Assembly: GCF_900105055.1 (NCBI RefSeq)
Contig: NZ_FNTA01000004.1
Location: 5,487,501-5,551,500 of the forward strand
Length of the DNA stretch: 64,000 bases
Source: Amycolatopsis lurida
GTDB taxonomy: Bacteria; Actinomycetota; Actinomycetes; Mycobacteriales; Pseudonocardiaceae
Direction of reading: 5' to 3'
The notes under the pieces: model-generated
Told to the model about the DNA's origin: nothing
Database searches by the model: none
The model's input: the letters and a program-made list of their open reading frames with translations, nothing else
Shown here: positions 32,534 through 43,171 of the stretch, in pieces
How the letters are laid out: each line of letters starts with the position of its first letter
How positions within the stretch are numbered: the stretch's first letter is position 1
Translations under genes and position numbers: made by a program

Positions 32534-33742
32534 CTAAGGCTCTTCGGTTACCAGAGGTCGCTTCGCCAGTCCCGCCCGCTCGATGGCCACGAGGCCCACC
32601 GCCGCCAGCGCGACGATGCCGACGAGCACGATCGCCGGCACCAGCTCCAGCAGCGGAGTCGCGGCCAGCAGGGCCACCGCGAGCACCAGCCGCCGCACGT
32701 TCCACGAGCCCAGGTTCCGCCGCCGCAGCCCGCTCAACGCGATCAGGTACAGCGCGAGCCCGCCGGTGAGCGCCCAGATCGGGGTCCCGTGGAGGCCGTC
32801 GGCGAGGCTGTGGTGCTCGGTGTCGGACACGTACAGCAGCGACTTCTTCAATCCCAGCGCCACGAGCACGATCCCGGCGATGAGAGGGAGGTGCAGGAAG
32901 GTGTACGTGTCCGTCCCGATCCGCACCCGCTCCACGCCCTCCGCGCGCTTCAGGTTGTGCTCGGACACGTGCGCGACGACGGCGAAGTACATCCACCACA
33001 TCGACGACGCGAGCGCGAGCCCGAAGACGGCGGCCAGCGTGATCGGCCAGGACATCGGGTAAGAGCTGATCCCGATGCCGATCGCCACGATCGATTCCCC
33101 GAGCGCGATGATCACGATCAGCCCGAATCGCTCGGCGAAGTGGCCGGGCTGGTGCAGCCGCCAGTCCGACGACCGGGTCCGGAAGACGTTGAGGTAGTCG
33201 GCGAGCAGCGCGACGGCCCAGATGCCGAGCTGCACCCAGCCGGAGAAGAACGCGGCGGTGGTCAGCAGCGCGACGCTCGGCAGCAGGCCGACGAACATCT
33301 TCAGGACGGTCTTGCGCAGCTCGGGGTCGGTTCGCGCGGCGCCGAAATACGCGGTCAAGTGCAGCAGGCGGACAAGGAAGTAGCAGCCGACGAACATCAG
33401 CGGCGCGTACAGGCCGCCGGGCAGGTCGGTGAACGCCTCCGGGATGGTCAGCGAGACCAGGAACATCGTCCCCATCGCGGCGAACATCGCCAGCTGGGCG
33501 ATCCCCCGGTCGACGTGCAGGGTGTTGGCCAGCCAGGCGTAGGCGCACCAGCACCACCACAGCACGGCGATCATCGCGACGCCCTGCCCGATGCCGAGCG
33601 GGGTGAGGTGATCGGCCATCAGCTGCGTGGTCTGGGTGATGGCGTAGACGAAGACCAGGTCGAAGAAGAGCTCCAGCGTGGTGACCTTGTGGTCTTCTTC
33701 CCGGGTCACCAGATGCAGGCCGCGTTTCGTGGGCACGCGCAT
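32534..33742 (-). CDS. Low temperature requirement protein A (LtrA) family membrane protein
   Basis: A 402-residue polytopic membrane protein of the LtrA family. The N-terminal VTTLELFFDLVFVYAITQTT is the hallmark motif. About ten further hydrophobic helices follow, with a conserved FAERFGLIVIIALGESIVAI segment and a histidine-rich loop (WRLHQPGHFAERF). The biochemical role is unknown; the name comes from a Listeria cold-growth phenotype. ATG 33742 gives the standard short cytoplasmic N-terminus. It lies 39 bases downstream of, and in the same direction as, the double TetR gene. Confidence 0.88.
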   Translation of the reverse strand: MRVPTKRGLHLVTREEDHKVTTLELFFDLVFVYAITQTTQLMADHLTPLGIGQGVAMIAVLWWCWCAYAWLANTLHVDRGIAQLAMFAAMGTMFLVSLTIPEAFTDLPGGLYAPLMFVGCYFLVRLLHLTAYFGAARTDPELRKTVLKMFVGLLPSVALLTTAAFFSGWVQLGIWAVALLADYLNVFRTRSSDWRLHQPGHFAERFGLIVIIALGESIVAIGIGISSYPMSWPITLAAVFGLALASSMWWMYFAVVAHVSEHNLKRAEGVERVRIGTDTYTFLHLPLIAGIVLVALGLKKSLLYVSDTEHHSLADGLHGTPIWALTGGLALYLIALSGLRRRNLGSWNVRRLVLAVALLAATPLLELVPAIVLVGIVALAAVGLVAIERAGLAKRPLVTEEP

Positions 33743-33780
33743 ATCGTGCCCGTCGCGTCTTTGCGGGACACGGGAGTTTG

Positions 33781-34968
33781 CTAAGAGCTGACTTTCAGGA
33801 CGGCGTGCGTCAGCGCGGTCAGCTCGGCCTCGAAGTTCGGGCGGCCGTTGACGCGCCGGGTGCGCGCGAGGTCGTTCGCGATGGTCAGCGCCGCGTGCAC
33901 GGTGATCTTCACTTCGCGCAGGCTCAGTTCCGGATGGACTTCGGAAGTCAGCGCGATCCAGCGCGCGACGTAGTCCCGCTGGACCCGGATCAGGTCCGCC
34001 TTGTCGCGTTCCGGCAGTTCCATGGGGCTGCCGGAGAACGACACCAGCAGTTCGGGCGTGTGCAGCAAGGTGTGCACATAGGACGCCGCGAGCCTGCGGA
34101 GTGCGTCGCGTTCGTCGCCGGTCCGCAACGCGCGTTCCGCGGCGAGCGCCAGCCGGTCGGCCGCGCGATGCCCGATCGCCACCATCAGCGCGGCCTTGCT
34201 GGGGAAGTGCCGGTACACGCTGGGCCCGGCGATCCCGGCGGCCGCGCCGATCTCCTCCATGCTCACCGAACGGAAGCCGCGTCGCCCGAACAGCTCGGTC
34301 GCGGCGGCGAGGAGCTGCTCGCGGCGGGACGGCTCGCCGAGCGCCATCGACGGTGTCTCTTCCGCCGGCTCCGAGGGCTCGGGCAGTGTGACATGCAGCA
34401 CCGACTCCGCCAGCTGTACCAGGATCTGCGCGAAGCGTTTCTTCGCCACGGACGTGTGATGCACGGAGACGCTGCCGAACACGCTCAGCCCCGCCCAGCA
34501 CAGCAGCTCGGCGTCGTCGGGAGTCAGTTCGGGACGCAACGCGAGCAGCGCCTTCGACCACGCTTCGAGCACCGCGCCCGACCGGCGGCGGATCTCACGC
34601 CGCTCCTCCCGGGGCAGATGCCTGCCCTCCCAGCGCCACAGCGCGGCGACCTCACGCCGCTCCACCGCCTGCGCGGCGAGGGTGCCCAAGAGGGCGTTGA
34701 CCTGGGCGGGGACGGGGAGACCGTCGGCGAGCGTCTCGGTGGTGGCCGCCTCCATGTCGTCGATGCCGGAGAGCACGACGTAGGACAGCACCGCCTGCTT
34801 GTCAGAGAAATGCCGGTACAGCGCGGGCCCGGTGATCCCGGCCGCGGCGGCGATGTCGTTGATGCCGACGCCGTGGAACCCGCGGGCGCGAAACAGCTCC
34901 GCGGCGAGGCCTGCCAGCTGGGCCTTGCGGTCGCGCGGTCGGGTCGAACGCTCGGTCGGGTGATCCAT
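33781..34968 (-). CDS. Tandem double-TetR regulator (Mce3R-like)
   Basis: One polypeptide carries two complete TetR units. The first HTH is LAAELFRARGFHGVGINDIA-AAAGITGPALYRHF (about residues 20-60); the second begins EPSRREQLLAAATELFGRRG with SMEEIGAAAGIAGPSVYRHF (about 215-265). Each is followed by its own helical ligand-binding domain. This duplicated layout and the ~400-aa length match mycobacterial Mce3R, a repressor of lipid-import and beta-oxidation genes. ATG 34968 is chosen; an ATG at 35001 would add 11 residues and neither has a strong Shine-Dalgarno. It diverges from fadA-fadB, its likely target, and both promoters share the 35011-35056 region. Confidence 0.87.
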   Translation of the reverse strand: MDHPTERSTRPRDRKAQLAGLAAELFRARGFHGVGINDIAAAAGITGPALYRHFSDKQAVLSYVVLSGIDDMEAATTETLADGLPVPAQVNALLGTLAAQAVERREVAALWRWEGRHLPREERREIRRRSGAVLEAWSKALLALRPELTPDDAELLCWAGLSVFGSVSVHHTSVAKKRFAQILVQLAESVLHVTLPEPSEPAEETPSMALGEPSRREQLLAAATELFGRRGFRSVSMEEIGAAAGIAGPSVYRHFPSKAALMVAIGHRAADRLALAAERALRTGDERDALRRLAASYVHTLLHTPELLVSFSGSPMELPERDKADLIRVQRDYVARWIALTSEVHPELSLREVKITVHAALTIANDLARTRRVNGRPNFEAELTALTHAVLKVSS

Positions 34969-35010
34969 AGGTGAACCCACGATAGCGCCGGTTGCGTGCA
35001 TCGCAACCCA

Positions 35011-35056
35011 TTGACACCATGGGGTTATCGCGGTTTATGTTAATCGGCATTAGCAT
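35011..35056 (+). promoter_or_regulatory. fadA-fadB promoter with overlapping operator
   Basis: TTGACA (35011-35016) and TATGTT (35036-35041, 19-bp spacing) are the best promoter pair. ATGTTAAT-CGGC-ATTAGCAT (35037-35056) is an inverted repeat with 7 of 8 matched positions per arm and overlaps the -10 box. A repressor bound here would block the fadA promoter. The divergent double-TetR protein is the obvious candidate. Confidence 0.58.
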
Positions 35057-35113
35057 GGCTACCGGCCGGTACGTTTCACCCTGATACAGCGCCGTACGCG
35101 GAGGAGTTTTTCT

Positions 35114-36325
<1,212 letters not shown>

Positions 36326-36335
36326 GGAAGAGACA

Positions 36336-38507
36336 ATGACTGAAGCGAAGACCATCCGCTGGGAGCAGGACGCCGACGGCATCGTCGTGCTCACCCTGGA
36401 CGACCCGAAGCAGTCCGCCAACACGATGAACGCCGACTTCCGCGAGTCGCTCGGCGTGGTCGTGGACCGCCTGGAGGCGGAGAAGGACAGCATCACCGGT
36501 GTCGTCCTCACCTCGGCCAAGAAGACCTTCTTCGCCGGTGGCGACCTCAACGACCTGATCCAGGCGAAGCCGGAGCACGCGGCCGAGATCACCCAGAGCA
36601 GCGCCCAGATGAAGGGCCAGATGCGCCGGCTCGAGCAGCTGGGCAAGCCGGTCGTGGCCGCCATCAACGGCGCCGCGCTCGGCGGCGGCCTCGAACTCGC
36701 GCTCGCGACGCACCACCGCATCGCGGCCGACGTCAAGGGCAGCCAGATCGGCCTCCCCGAGGTCACCCTCGGTCTGCTCCCCGGCGGCGGTGGCGTGGTC
36801 CGCACCGTGCGCCTGCTGGGCATCCAGAGCGCGCTGCTGAACGTGCTGTTGCAGGGCCAGCGGCACCGTCCCGCCAAGGCGAAGGAACTCGGCCTCGTGC
36901 ACGAGCTCGTCGGCACCGTGGAGGAGCTGGTCCCGGCCGCGAAGGCGTGGATCAAGGCCAACCCCGAGGGCGGCGTGCAGCCGTGGGACGTCAAGGGCTA
37001 CAAGATCCCGGGCGGCACCCCGTCGAACCCGAGCTTCGCGGCGAACCTGCCCGCGTTCCCGGCGAACCTGCGCAAGCAGATCAAGGGCGCCAACATGCCC
37101 GCCCCGCGCGCGATCCTCGCCGCGGCCATCGAGGGTTCGCAGGTCGACTTCGACACCGCGATCACCGTCGAGACCCGCTACTTCGTGCACCTCGCCACCG
37201 GCCAGGTCTCGAAGAACATGACGAAGGCGTTCTTCTTCGACCTGCAGAGCATCAACTCCGGCGGTTCGCGGCCGGAAGGCTTCGAGAAGTACACCGCCAA
37301 GAAGGTCGGCGTCGTCGGCGCGGGCATGATGGGCGCCGCGATCGCGTACGTCTCGGCGAAGGCCGGCATCGACGTCGTGCTCAAGGACGTCACGCTCGAA
37401 GGCGCCGAAAAGGGCAAGGGCTACGCGGTCAAGCTGGAGGAGAAGGCACTCTCCCGCGGTAAGACCACGCAGGAGAAGTCCGACGCGCTGCTCGCCAAGA
37501 TCAAGCCGACCGACAAGGCGGAGGACTTCGCCGGCGTCGACTTCGTGATCGAGGCCGTCTTCGAGAGCGTCGAGCTGAAGCACAAGGTGTTCCAGGAGAT
37601 CGAGGGCGTCGTCAACCCCGACGCCGTGCTCGGCTCCAACACCTCGACCCTGCCGATCACCGCGCTCGCCGAGGGTGTCCAGCGGAGCGAGGACTTCATC
37701 GGGATCCACTTCTTCTCACCGGTGGACAAGATGCCGCTGGTCGAGATCATCTGCGGTGAGAAGACCTCGCCCGCCACACTGGCGAAGGTCTTCGATTACA
37801 CGCTGCAGATCAAGAAGACCCCGATCGTCGTCAACGACAGCCGCGGCTTCTTCACCTCGCGCGTCATCGGCACGTTCCTCAACGAGGCCGTCGCCGCGCT
37901 GGGCGAGGGTGTCGAGCCGGCGTCGATCGAGCAGGCCGGTGCGCAGGCCGGGTACCCGGCCCCGCCGCTGCAGCTGATGGACGAGCTGACCCTGACGCTG
38001 CCGCGCAAGATCCGCAAGGAGACCCGCGAAGCGATCGAGGCCGCCGGCGGTACCTGGAACGCGCACGCGTCCGAGGGCGTCATCGACCGGATGGTGGAGG
38101 AATTCGACCGCAAGGGTCGTTCCACCGGTTCGGGTTTCTACGACTACGACGGAGACGGCAAGCGGGCCGGTCTCTGGCCGGGCCTGCGCGACGCGTTCAA
38201 GTCGGGCAGCGCCGAGGTTCCCTTCGAGGACCTCAAGGAGCGCATGCTGTTCGCCGAGGCGCTCGAGACCGTGAAGTGCTTCGACGAGGGCGTGCTCACC
38301 ACCGTCGCCGACGCCAACATCGGCTCGATCTTCGGCATCGGTTTCCCGGCGTGGACCGGTGGTGTCATCCAGTACATCAACCAGTACGAGGGTGGCCTGC
38401 AGGGCTTCGTCGACCGGGCTCGTGAGCTGGCGGAGCGCTACGGCGACCACTTCACCCCGCCGGAGTCGCTGGTCGCGAAGGCCGCGAAGGGCGAGATCTA
38501 CGAATAA
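36336..38507 (+). CDS. fadB: Enoyl-CoA hydratase / 3-hydroxyacyl-CoA dehydrogenase, alpha subunit
   Basis: A bifunctional beta-oxidation enzyme, 723 aa. Crotonase domain: ALGGGLELALATHHRIAADV and IGLPEVTLGLLPGGGGVVRT, with both catalytic Glu in place. NAD domain: VGVVGAGMMGAAIAYVSAKA near residue 325, followed by EAVFESVELK and GIHFFSPVDKMPLVEI with the catalytic His. The C-terminal 3HCDH domains contain SRGFFTSRVIGTFLNEA. Order and size match mycobacterial FadB (Rv0860), which pairs with FadA. GAGGAAGAG precedes the ATG. Confidence 0.95.
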   Translation: MTEAKTIRWEQDADGIVVLTLDDPKQSANTMNADFRESLGVVVDRLEAEKDSITGVVLTSAKKTFFAGGDLNDLIQAKPEHAAEITQSSAQMKGQMRRLEQLGKPVVAAINGAALGGGLELALATHHRIAADVKGSQIGLPEVTLGLLPGGGGVVRTVRLLGIQSALLNVLLQGQRHRPAKAKELGLVHELVGTVEELVPAAKAWIKANPEGGVQPWDVKGYKIPGGTPSNPSFAANLPAFPANLRKQIKGANMPAPRAILAAAIEGSQVDFDTAITVETRYFVHLATGQVSKNMTKAFFFDLQSINSGGSRPEGFEKYTAKKVGVVGAGMMGAAIAYVSAKAGIDVVLKDVTLEGAEKGKGYAVKLEEKALSRGKTTQEKSDALLAKIKPTDKAEDFAGVDFVIEAVFESVELKHKVFQEIEGVVNPDAVLGSNTSTLPITALAEGVQRSEDFIGIHFFSPVDKMPLVEIICGEKTSPATLAKVFDYTLQIKKTPIVVNDSRGFFTSRVIGTFLNEAVAALGEGVEPASIEQAGAQAGYPAPPLQLMDELTLTLPRKIRKETREAIEAAGGTWNAHASEGVIDRMVEEFDRKGRSTGSGFYDYDGDGKRAGLWPGLRDAFKSGSAEVPFEDLKERMLFAEALETVKCFDEGVLTTVADANIGSIFGIGFPAWTGGVIQYINQYEGGLQGFVDRARELAERYGDHFTPPESLVAKAAKGEIYE

Positions 38508-38522
38508 GCGCGTGACATGGAG

Positions 38523-38557
38523 GGCCCCTTCATTGCGAAATTCGCAATGAAGGGGCC
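38523..38557. terminator. fadB terminator palindrome
   Basis: Perfect 17-bp arms (GGCCCCTTCATTGCGAA) around one base lie 15 bases past the fadB stop and also past the convergent MMPL gene end. It can terminate both. It shares the AAGGGGCC core with the elements at 7269, 20627 and 59433. Confidence 0.75.
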
Positions 38558-38575
38558 TTTCGTGTCGTCCGGGAG

Positions 38576-40678
38576 CTAGCGGGACGACGGCTCCAGCGCC
38601 ACGTGCGGCAACCGCCGGTCCAGCCAACGCGGCAGCCACCAGGCGCGTTCCCCGAGCATCCGCATCACCGCGGGCACCACGAGGCAACGGATCACGAACG
38701 CGTCCACCAGCACCGCGACCGCCAGCCCGAGACCGAACTGCGCCAGCATCCGGTCGGGATTGAGCAGGAACGCGCCGAACACGAGGATCATGATCACCGC
38801 CGCCGCCGTGATCACCCCGCCGGTGGAGGCGAGCCCTTCGCGGACGGCGTGGCGCGCGTCGCCGGTGCGTCGCCATTCCTCGTGCATCCGGGACACCAGG
38901 AACACCTCGTAATCCATGGAAAGCCCGAACACGATCGCGAAGATCAGCACCGGAACGAACGCTTCGATCGGTCCCGGCTGCGCTCCGAACAGACCGTCGC
39001 CGAACACCGCCGTCATCACGCCGAGCGCGGCGCCGATGCTCAGCAGGTTCAGCAAGGCCGCCTTGAGCGGGATCAGGATCGAGCGGAACACGACCATCAG
39101 CAGCAACGCCGACAGCCCGACGACCACCAGCACGAACAGCGGCAACCGGTCACCCACCGCGTCCGCGAAATCCACCGCCGCCGCGACACTTCCGCCGACC
39201 AGGTACTCGCCCGGCAGCCCCGGCAACACCTCCGTCCGCAACCGCTCCACCAGTTCGGTGGTCGCCACGTCCTGCGGGGAAGACGCGGGGAAGGCGAGAA
39301 CCGTCGTGACGCCTTGCCCCAGCGGCGGTGTCACCTCCGCGATCCCTGGCGTGGCTTCGAGTTTCCGTTGCAGCGCGGCACCATCGCCGTTCTCGGTGAC
39401 CACGATCAACGGCTCGCTGAACCCGGGGCCGAAACCCTCCGCCATCAGGTCGTAGGCCTGCCGGGTGGTCGACGTCTCCGGATCCGTGCCCGCGTCGGCG
39501 AACCCGAGGCGCATGCCGAGCGCGGGAAGGGAAAGGCCGACGAGGACGAGAAGCCCGATCACGAGCGGCACCATAGGGCGTCGTTGTACCGCGTCCCCGA
39601 GCTTGCCCCAAGCCTTGCCGTGCTCGCGTTTCTCGGCATGTTTGCGGATGCCCTTTTCCAAACGGTGGCCGAAAAGGGAAAGCAGCGCGGGCAGCAGGGT
39701 GATCGACGCGAGCATCGTCACGAGCACGGTCAAGGCCACCGCGAGGGCGACCCCGCGCAGCGAACCGAGGCCGAGGGCGAGCAGACCGAGCAGAGCGATG
39801 ATCACCGTGCCGCCCGCGAACAGCACCGATCGGCCCGCGGTGTCCAGCGCCCGCCGCGCCGCCTGTTCGCGGTCGAGACCGGCCAGGATTTCGCCGCGAT
39901 AGCGGGAAAAGATGAGCAGCGCGTAGTCCACGCCGACACCGAACCCGACCAGCATCATCAGCGGCGCCGTGTAGCTCGCGATGTCGACGAACCTGCTGAC
40001 GAGCACGATCACGCCCAGCGTGCTGCCGACGGCGAAGATCGCCGTGATTACCGGGAGCCCGGCGGCGAGGATCGAGCGGAATAGGAAGACGAGGACCACG
40101 AGCGCGGCCAGCAGCCCGACACCCTCCGACGGGCCGCCGCGTTCGTTTGCCCGTTTGATCGGCTCGCCGCCGAGTTCGACCTGGAGTCCGGCCGCCTCCG
40201 CCTTCTTCGCGGTGTCGACGACGCGCACGATGTCGTCGTACGGAAGATCTTGCGACTCGAGGTCGAAAGCGATCGCGGCGTAGCCGATCGTGCCCTCACG
40301 CGAGATGGCCGACGGGGTGTCGAAGGGGCTCGTCACCGCCTTCACGTGCGGCTGGCTCCGGACTTCGGCGAGCGTCCGGTCGATCGGTCCACGTGCGGTC
40401 GCGAGCCCGCTTCCGGCCTTGAAGACGATCTCGGCCGTCGCGCCGGTCTGTGTCGGCGCCCGCGCCTTGAACAAATCCATGATCTGCTGGGATTCGGTGC
40501 CCGGCAGGGAATGGTCATCGTGGTAGGCGCTGCCTGCCAGCTGCGAGCCCAGCGTGACGCCGACGAGGGTGAGCAGCCAGAGCGAAACGGCGAGCCAGCG
40601 GTGACGCTGAGACCAGCCCGCCAGCTTCGAGAGCGCGCCCCCAGGCGGCTGTCTCCGGGAAAGAGCGATGGTGTCCAT
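38576..40678 (-). CDS. MMPL family RND transporter
   Basis: A 700-residue RND-type transporter with two repeats, each of one TM helix, a large extracytoplasmic domain and five more TM helices. Both halves carry the proton-relay motif: GFGVGVDYALLIFSRYRGE and VFGLSMDYEVFLVSRMHEEW. It exports lipids or drugs using the proton gradient; the substrate is unknown. ATG 40678 gives the usual cytoplasmic start. It lies downstream of a response regulator/histidine kinase pair in the same direction (109-base gap), which may control it. Confidence 0.92.
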   Translation of the reverse strand: MDTIALSRRQPPGGALSKLAGWSQRHRWLAVSLWLLTLVGVTLGSQLAGSAYHDDHSLPGTESQQIMDLFKARAPTQTGATAEIVFKAGSGLATARGPIDRTLAEVRSQPHVKAVTSPFDTPSAISREGTIGYAAIAFDLESQDLPYDDIVRVVDTAKKAEAAGLQVELGGEPIKRANERGGPSEGVGLLAALVVLVFLFRSILAAGLPVITAIFAVGSTLGVIVLVSRFVDIASYTAPLMMLVGFGVGVDYALLIFSRYRGEILAGLDREQAARRALDTAGRSVLFAGGTVIIALLGLLALGLGSLRGVALAVALTVLVTMLASITLLPALLSLFGHRLEKGIRKHAEKREHGKAWGKLGDAVQRRPMVPLVIGLLVLVGLSLPALGMRLGFADAGTDPETSTTRQAYDLMAEGFGPGFSEPLIVVTENGDGAALQRKLEATPGIAEVTPPLGQGVTTVLAFPASSPQDVATTELVERLRTEVLPGLPGEYLVGGSVAAAVDFADAVGDRLPLFVLVVVGLSALLLMVVFRSILIPLKAALLNLLSIGAALGVMTAVFGDGLFGAQPGPIEAFVPVLIFAIVFGLSMDYEVFLVSRMHEEWRRTGDARHAVREGLASTGGVITAAAVIMILVFGAFLLNPDRMLAQFGLGLAVAVLVDAFVIRCLVVPAVMRMLGERAWWLPRWLDRRLPHVALEPSSR

Positions 40679-40787
40679 GGCGGAAAGCATCGGCTTTCCC
40701 GGCCCGGATATCGTCGGGCTCCGGCGGGCACTCCGGCCGCAACTTCTGGGTACCCCTAGGGCGCCTCCCGTACTACCGGGGTTGTGG

Positions 40788-41456
40788 TCACGGGGTCATC
40801 CAGCGAGGAGTGACCATGCCCGATTCGTAGGCGAGTACGACGAGTTGCGCGCGATCACGGACGTCCACCTTGGTCATGATCCGGCTTACGTGCGTCTTCG
40901 CCGTCGCCGGGCTGAGCACGAGTTCCTTGGCGATCTCGTCGTTGGACAGGCCGGCCGCGACCAGGCTCATCACTTCGCGTTCCCTTTCGGTGAGCCGGTT
41001 CAGGGTGGGCGAAGGGGTGGGCCGGTCCACCCGGCAGGCGAATTCTGAGATCAGGCGCCTGGTGATCGACGGGGCGAGCAGCGCGTCGCCCCTGGCGACC
41101 ACGCGGACGCCGTGGATCAGTTCCTGGGGCTCGGTGTCCTTGACCAGGAACCCGCTGGCACCGGCGCGCAACGCGCCGTAGACGTCCTCGTCCAGGTCGA
41201 AGGTGGTGAGGATGACGACCTTGATCCCGGTCAGCGCGGGGTCTTTGAGCAGGTGCCGGGTCGCGGTGAGCCCGTCCATTCCGGGCATCCTGATGTCCAT
41301 CAGGACGACGTCCGGCCTGTGTTCGTGCGCGGCTTGGAGGGATTCGCGGCCGTCGGCCGCTTCGGCGACCACGGTGATGTCGTCTTCACTGTCCAATATG
41401 GACTTGAATCCGGCGCGCACCAACCGCTGGTCGTCGACGAGCAGGACCCGGATCAT
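40788..41456 (-). CDS. NarL/LuxR family response regulator
   Basis: A 222-residue two-component regulator. The receiver domain has VLLVDDQRLVRAGF, the phospho-acceptor Asp in VLMDIRMPGMDG, and the conserved Lys in GFLVKD. The C-terminal LuxR HTH is LTEREREVMSLVAAGLSNDE. Its ATG overlaps the kinase stop by four bases (ATGA), so the pair is co-translated. The MMPL transporter downstream is the likeliest target. Confidence 0.93.
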   Translation of the reverse strand: MIRVLLVDDQRLVRAGFKSILDSEDDITVVAEAADGRESLQAAHEHRPDVVLMDIRMPGMDGLTATRHLLKDPALTGIKVVILTTFDLDEDVYGALRAGASGFLVKDTEPQELIHGVRVVARGDALLAPSITRRLISEFACRVDRPTPSPTLNRLTEREREVMSLVAAGLSNDEIAKELVLSPATAKTHVSRIMTKVDVRDRAQLVVLAYESGMVTPRWMTP

Positions 41457-42529
41457 TTCTTCACCCGCAGGGGAAGCCGGGCGCGCACCCGGAAGCCGCC
41501 GTCTTCGCGCGCGGCCGCGGTGAGTTCGCCGCCGAGTGCCTCGGCCCGTTCGGTCATGCCGCGGATCCCGTTGCCGGGTTTCGCCGTGCCGCCCCGGCCG
41601 TCGTCGTCGATCTGCACGGACACATCATGGGGCGTGTAGCCGATCCGCACCACGACGGTGTTCGCGGCGGCGTGGCGCGCGACGTTGGTCAGCGCCTCCT
41701 GGACGACGCGGAAGGCCGCGTGTTCGACGTCGGGCGGCAGTTCCGTGGCCGTGCCGTCGATCTCGGTCCGGACGGTCAGCCCGTGCGCGCCCGCCGATTC
41801 GGCCAGTTCGGCGACCCTGGCCAGGCTCGGAGTGTCCGCCTGCCGCAACATGCCAAGTGTGGCGCGGAGTTCGCGCAAGGCCTCCTTGCTGGTCTGTTTG
41901 ATCGTGGTCAGTGCCTCCTCGGATTTCGCCGGATCCTTGCCGTGCAAGGCCGCGCCCGCCTGGACGTTGATGAGTGCCAGGTTGTGGCCGAGGACGTCGT
42001 GCAGTTCGCGCGCGATCCGGAGCCGCTCGTCCGTGGCCCTTCGCCGTGCCTCGGCCTCCTTGGTGCGTTCGGCTTCCCGGCGGTAGTACGTCACCGCGCC
42101 GACCGCGACCAGCGCGATGAACCAGCCCGCCATCAGCAGGAACGCGAAGTCGTCCACCTGCCGTGCCGCGCCGGCCTGTGCCTCTCCGATCGCGACGCCG
42201 ACCATCGAGGCCGCCGCGACGACCGCCGCACTGCGGATCCGCCCGGTCGAGGCGGTGTTGTACAGCGCGAAGGCGAACGCGAGCAGCACGAATCCGTCAG
42301 GGTCGGTCTGCGGATAGTAGATCGCGCAACAGGCCGCGGTGAAGATCGCGACGGGGAGCGGATACCGGCGGCGCAGGAACAACGCGGCGCAGGCGAGCGC
42401 CACGCAGACCCAGCCGGCGACCGCCTTGCGCGGTGGTTCCGCGCCGTCCCCGAGCGAGGCCACGACGGAACCCGCGATCACCGCCGCGGTGACCGCGATC
42501 TCCGCCGGGTACCGCCGAAGGAACGCCAC
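41453..42529 (-). CDS. Sensor histidine kinase (HisKA_3 type)
   Basis: A 358-residue membrane sensor kinase. About five TM helices span residues 10-150, with almost no extracytoplasmic domain, so it probably senses the membrane state. The phospho-His is in RIARELHDVLGHNLALINVQ. The ATPase domain has EALTNVARHAAA (N box) and DDDGRGG-GNGIRGMTERAEALGG (G1/G2). GTG 42529 is the start; in-frame sequence further upstream overlaps the divergent HTH gene and is not conserved. The layout resembles the DesK/LiaS group. Confidence 0.91.
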   Translation of the reverse strand: MAFLRRYPAEIAVTAAVIAGSVVASLGDGAEPPRKAVAGWVCVALACAALFLRRRYPLPVAIFTAACCAIYYPQTDPDGFVLLAFAFALYNTASTGRIRSAAVVAAASMVGVAIGEAQAGAARQVDDFAFLLMAGWFIALVAVGAVTYYRREAERTKEAEARRRATDERLRIARELHDVLGHNLALINVQAGAALHGKDPAKSEEALTTIKQTSKEALRELRATLGMLRQADTPSLARVAELAESAGAHGLTVRTEIDGTATELPPDVEHAAFRVVQEALTNVARHAAANTVVVRIGYTPHDVSVQIDDDGRGGTAKPGNGIRGMTERAEALGGELTAAAREDGGFRVRARLPLRVKK

Positions 42530-42613
42530 ACGACGAGAGTAGCGCGATCCGGCCCGATTGACAAAATGGATTTTTACGTTCAAACTGATTTTTGTGATCA
42601 AGGGTGTGGCGCC

Positions 42614-43171
42614 GTGAGAGACGTGGAGTACTTGGAGCGGTTGGAGCAGGCGGAGGCCTTGCTGAAACCGCAGCGGGTGGACGTGCTGCGGCAGCTGGCC
42701 GAGCCGCGGTCCTGTACCGAGGTGGCGGCGGCGCTGGATCAGACGCCGCAGCGGGTCTACTACCACGTGAAGCGACTGGTGGAAGCCGGTCTCGTGAAAC
42801 AGGTGTCGGAGCGGAAGGTGCGCGCCGTCAGTGAGGGTGTGTACCAGGCGACCGCCCGTTCGTACTGGTTGTCGCCGGGGCTGGTGGGACGGCTCGGCCC
42901 GCGGGCGGCGCGGGACGAGTTGAGCCTGGGCTATCTGGTGGACCTGATGGAAGAGGTCCAGGCGGACGTCGCGGCGCTCGACAGGGCCGCGCCGGAACTG
43001 CCGTCGATCGGTGTCTCCGGCGAGATCCGGGTGGAGCCGGAGCGACGTCAGGAGTTCCTCGACGAACTGAAGACGACTTTGCAGGATCTGTTCACCCGCT
43101 ACGGCGGAGCGGAAGGCGACGCCTTCAAGCTCGCCTTGGCCTGTTACCCGAAGGGAAACGCCCGTGACTGA
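42614..43171 (+). CDS. ArsR-type helix-turn-helix regulator
   Basis: A 185-residue protein. The winged HTH EALLKPQRVDVLRQLAEPRS and TEVAAALDQTPQRVYYHVKR are of the ArsR/HTH_20 type. A ~90-residue C-terminal helical region follows. TTGACA (42558-42563) in a locally AT-rich stretch may be its -35 box. GTG 42614 is chosen since it starts the conserved part. The AHSA1 gene overlaps its last eight bases; ArsR-AHSA1 pairs are common and often self-regulated. Confidence 0.85.
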   Translation: MRDVEYLERLEQAEALLKPQRVDVLRQLAEPRSCTEVAAALDQTPQRVYYHVKRLVEAGLVKQVSERKVRAVSEGVYQATARSYWLSPGLVGRLGPRAARDELSLGYLVDLMEEVQADVAALDRAAPELPSIGVSGEIRVEPERRQEFLDELKTTLQDLFTRYGGAEGDAFKLALACYPKGNARD

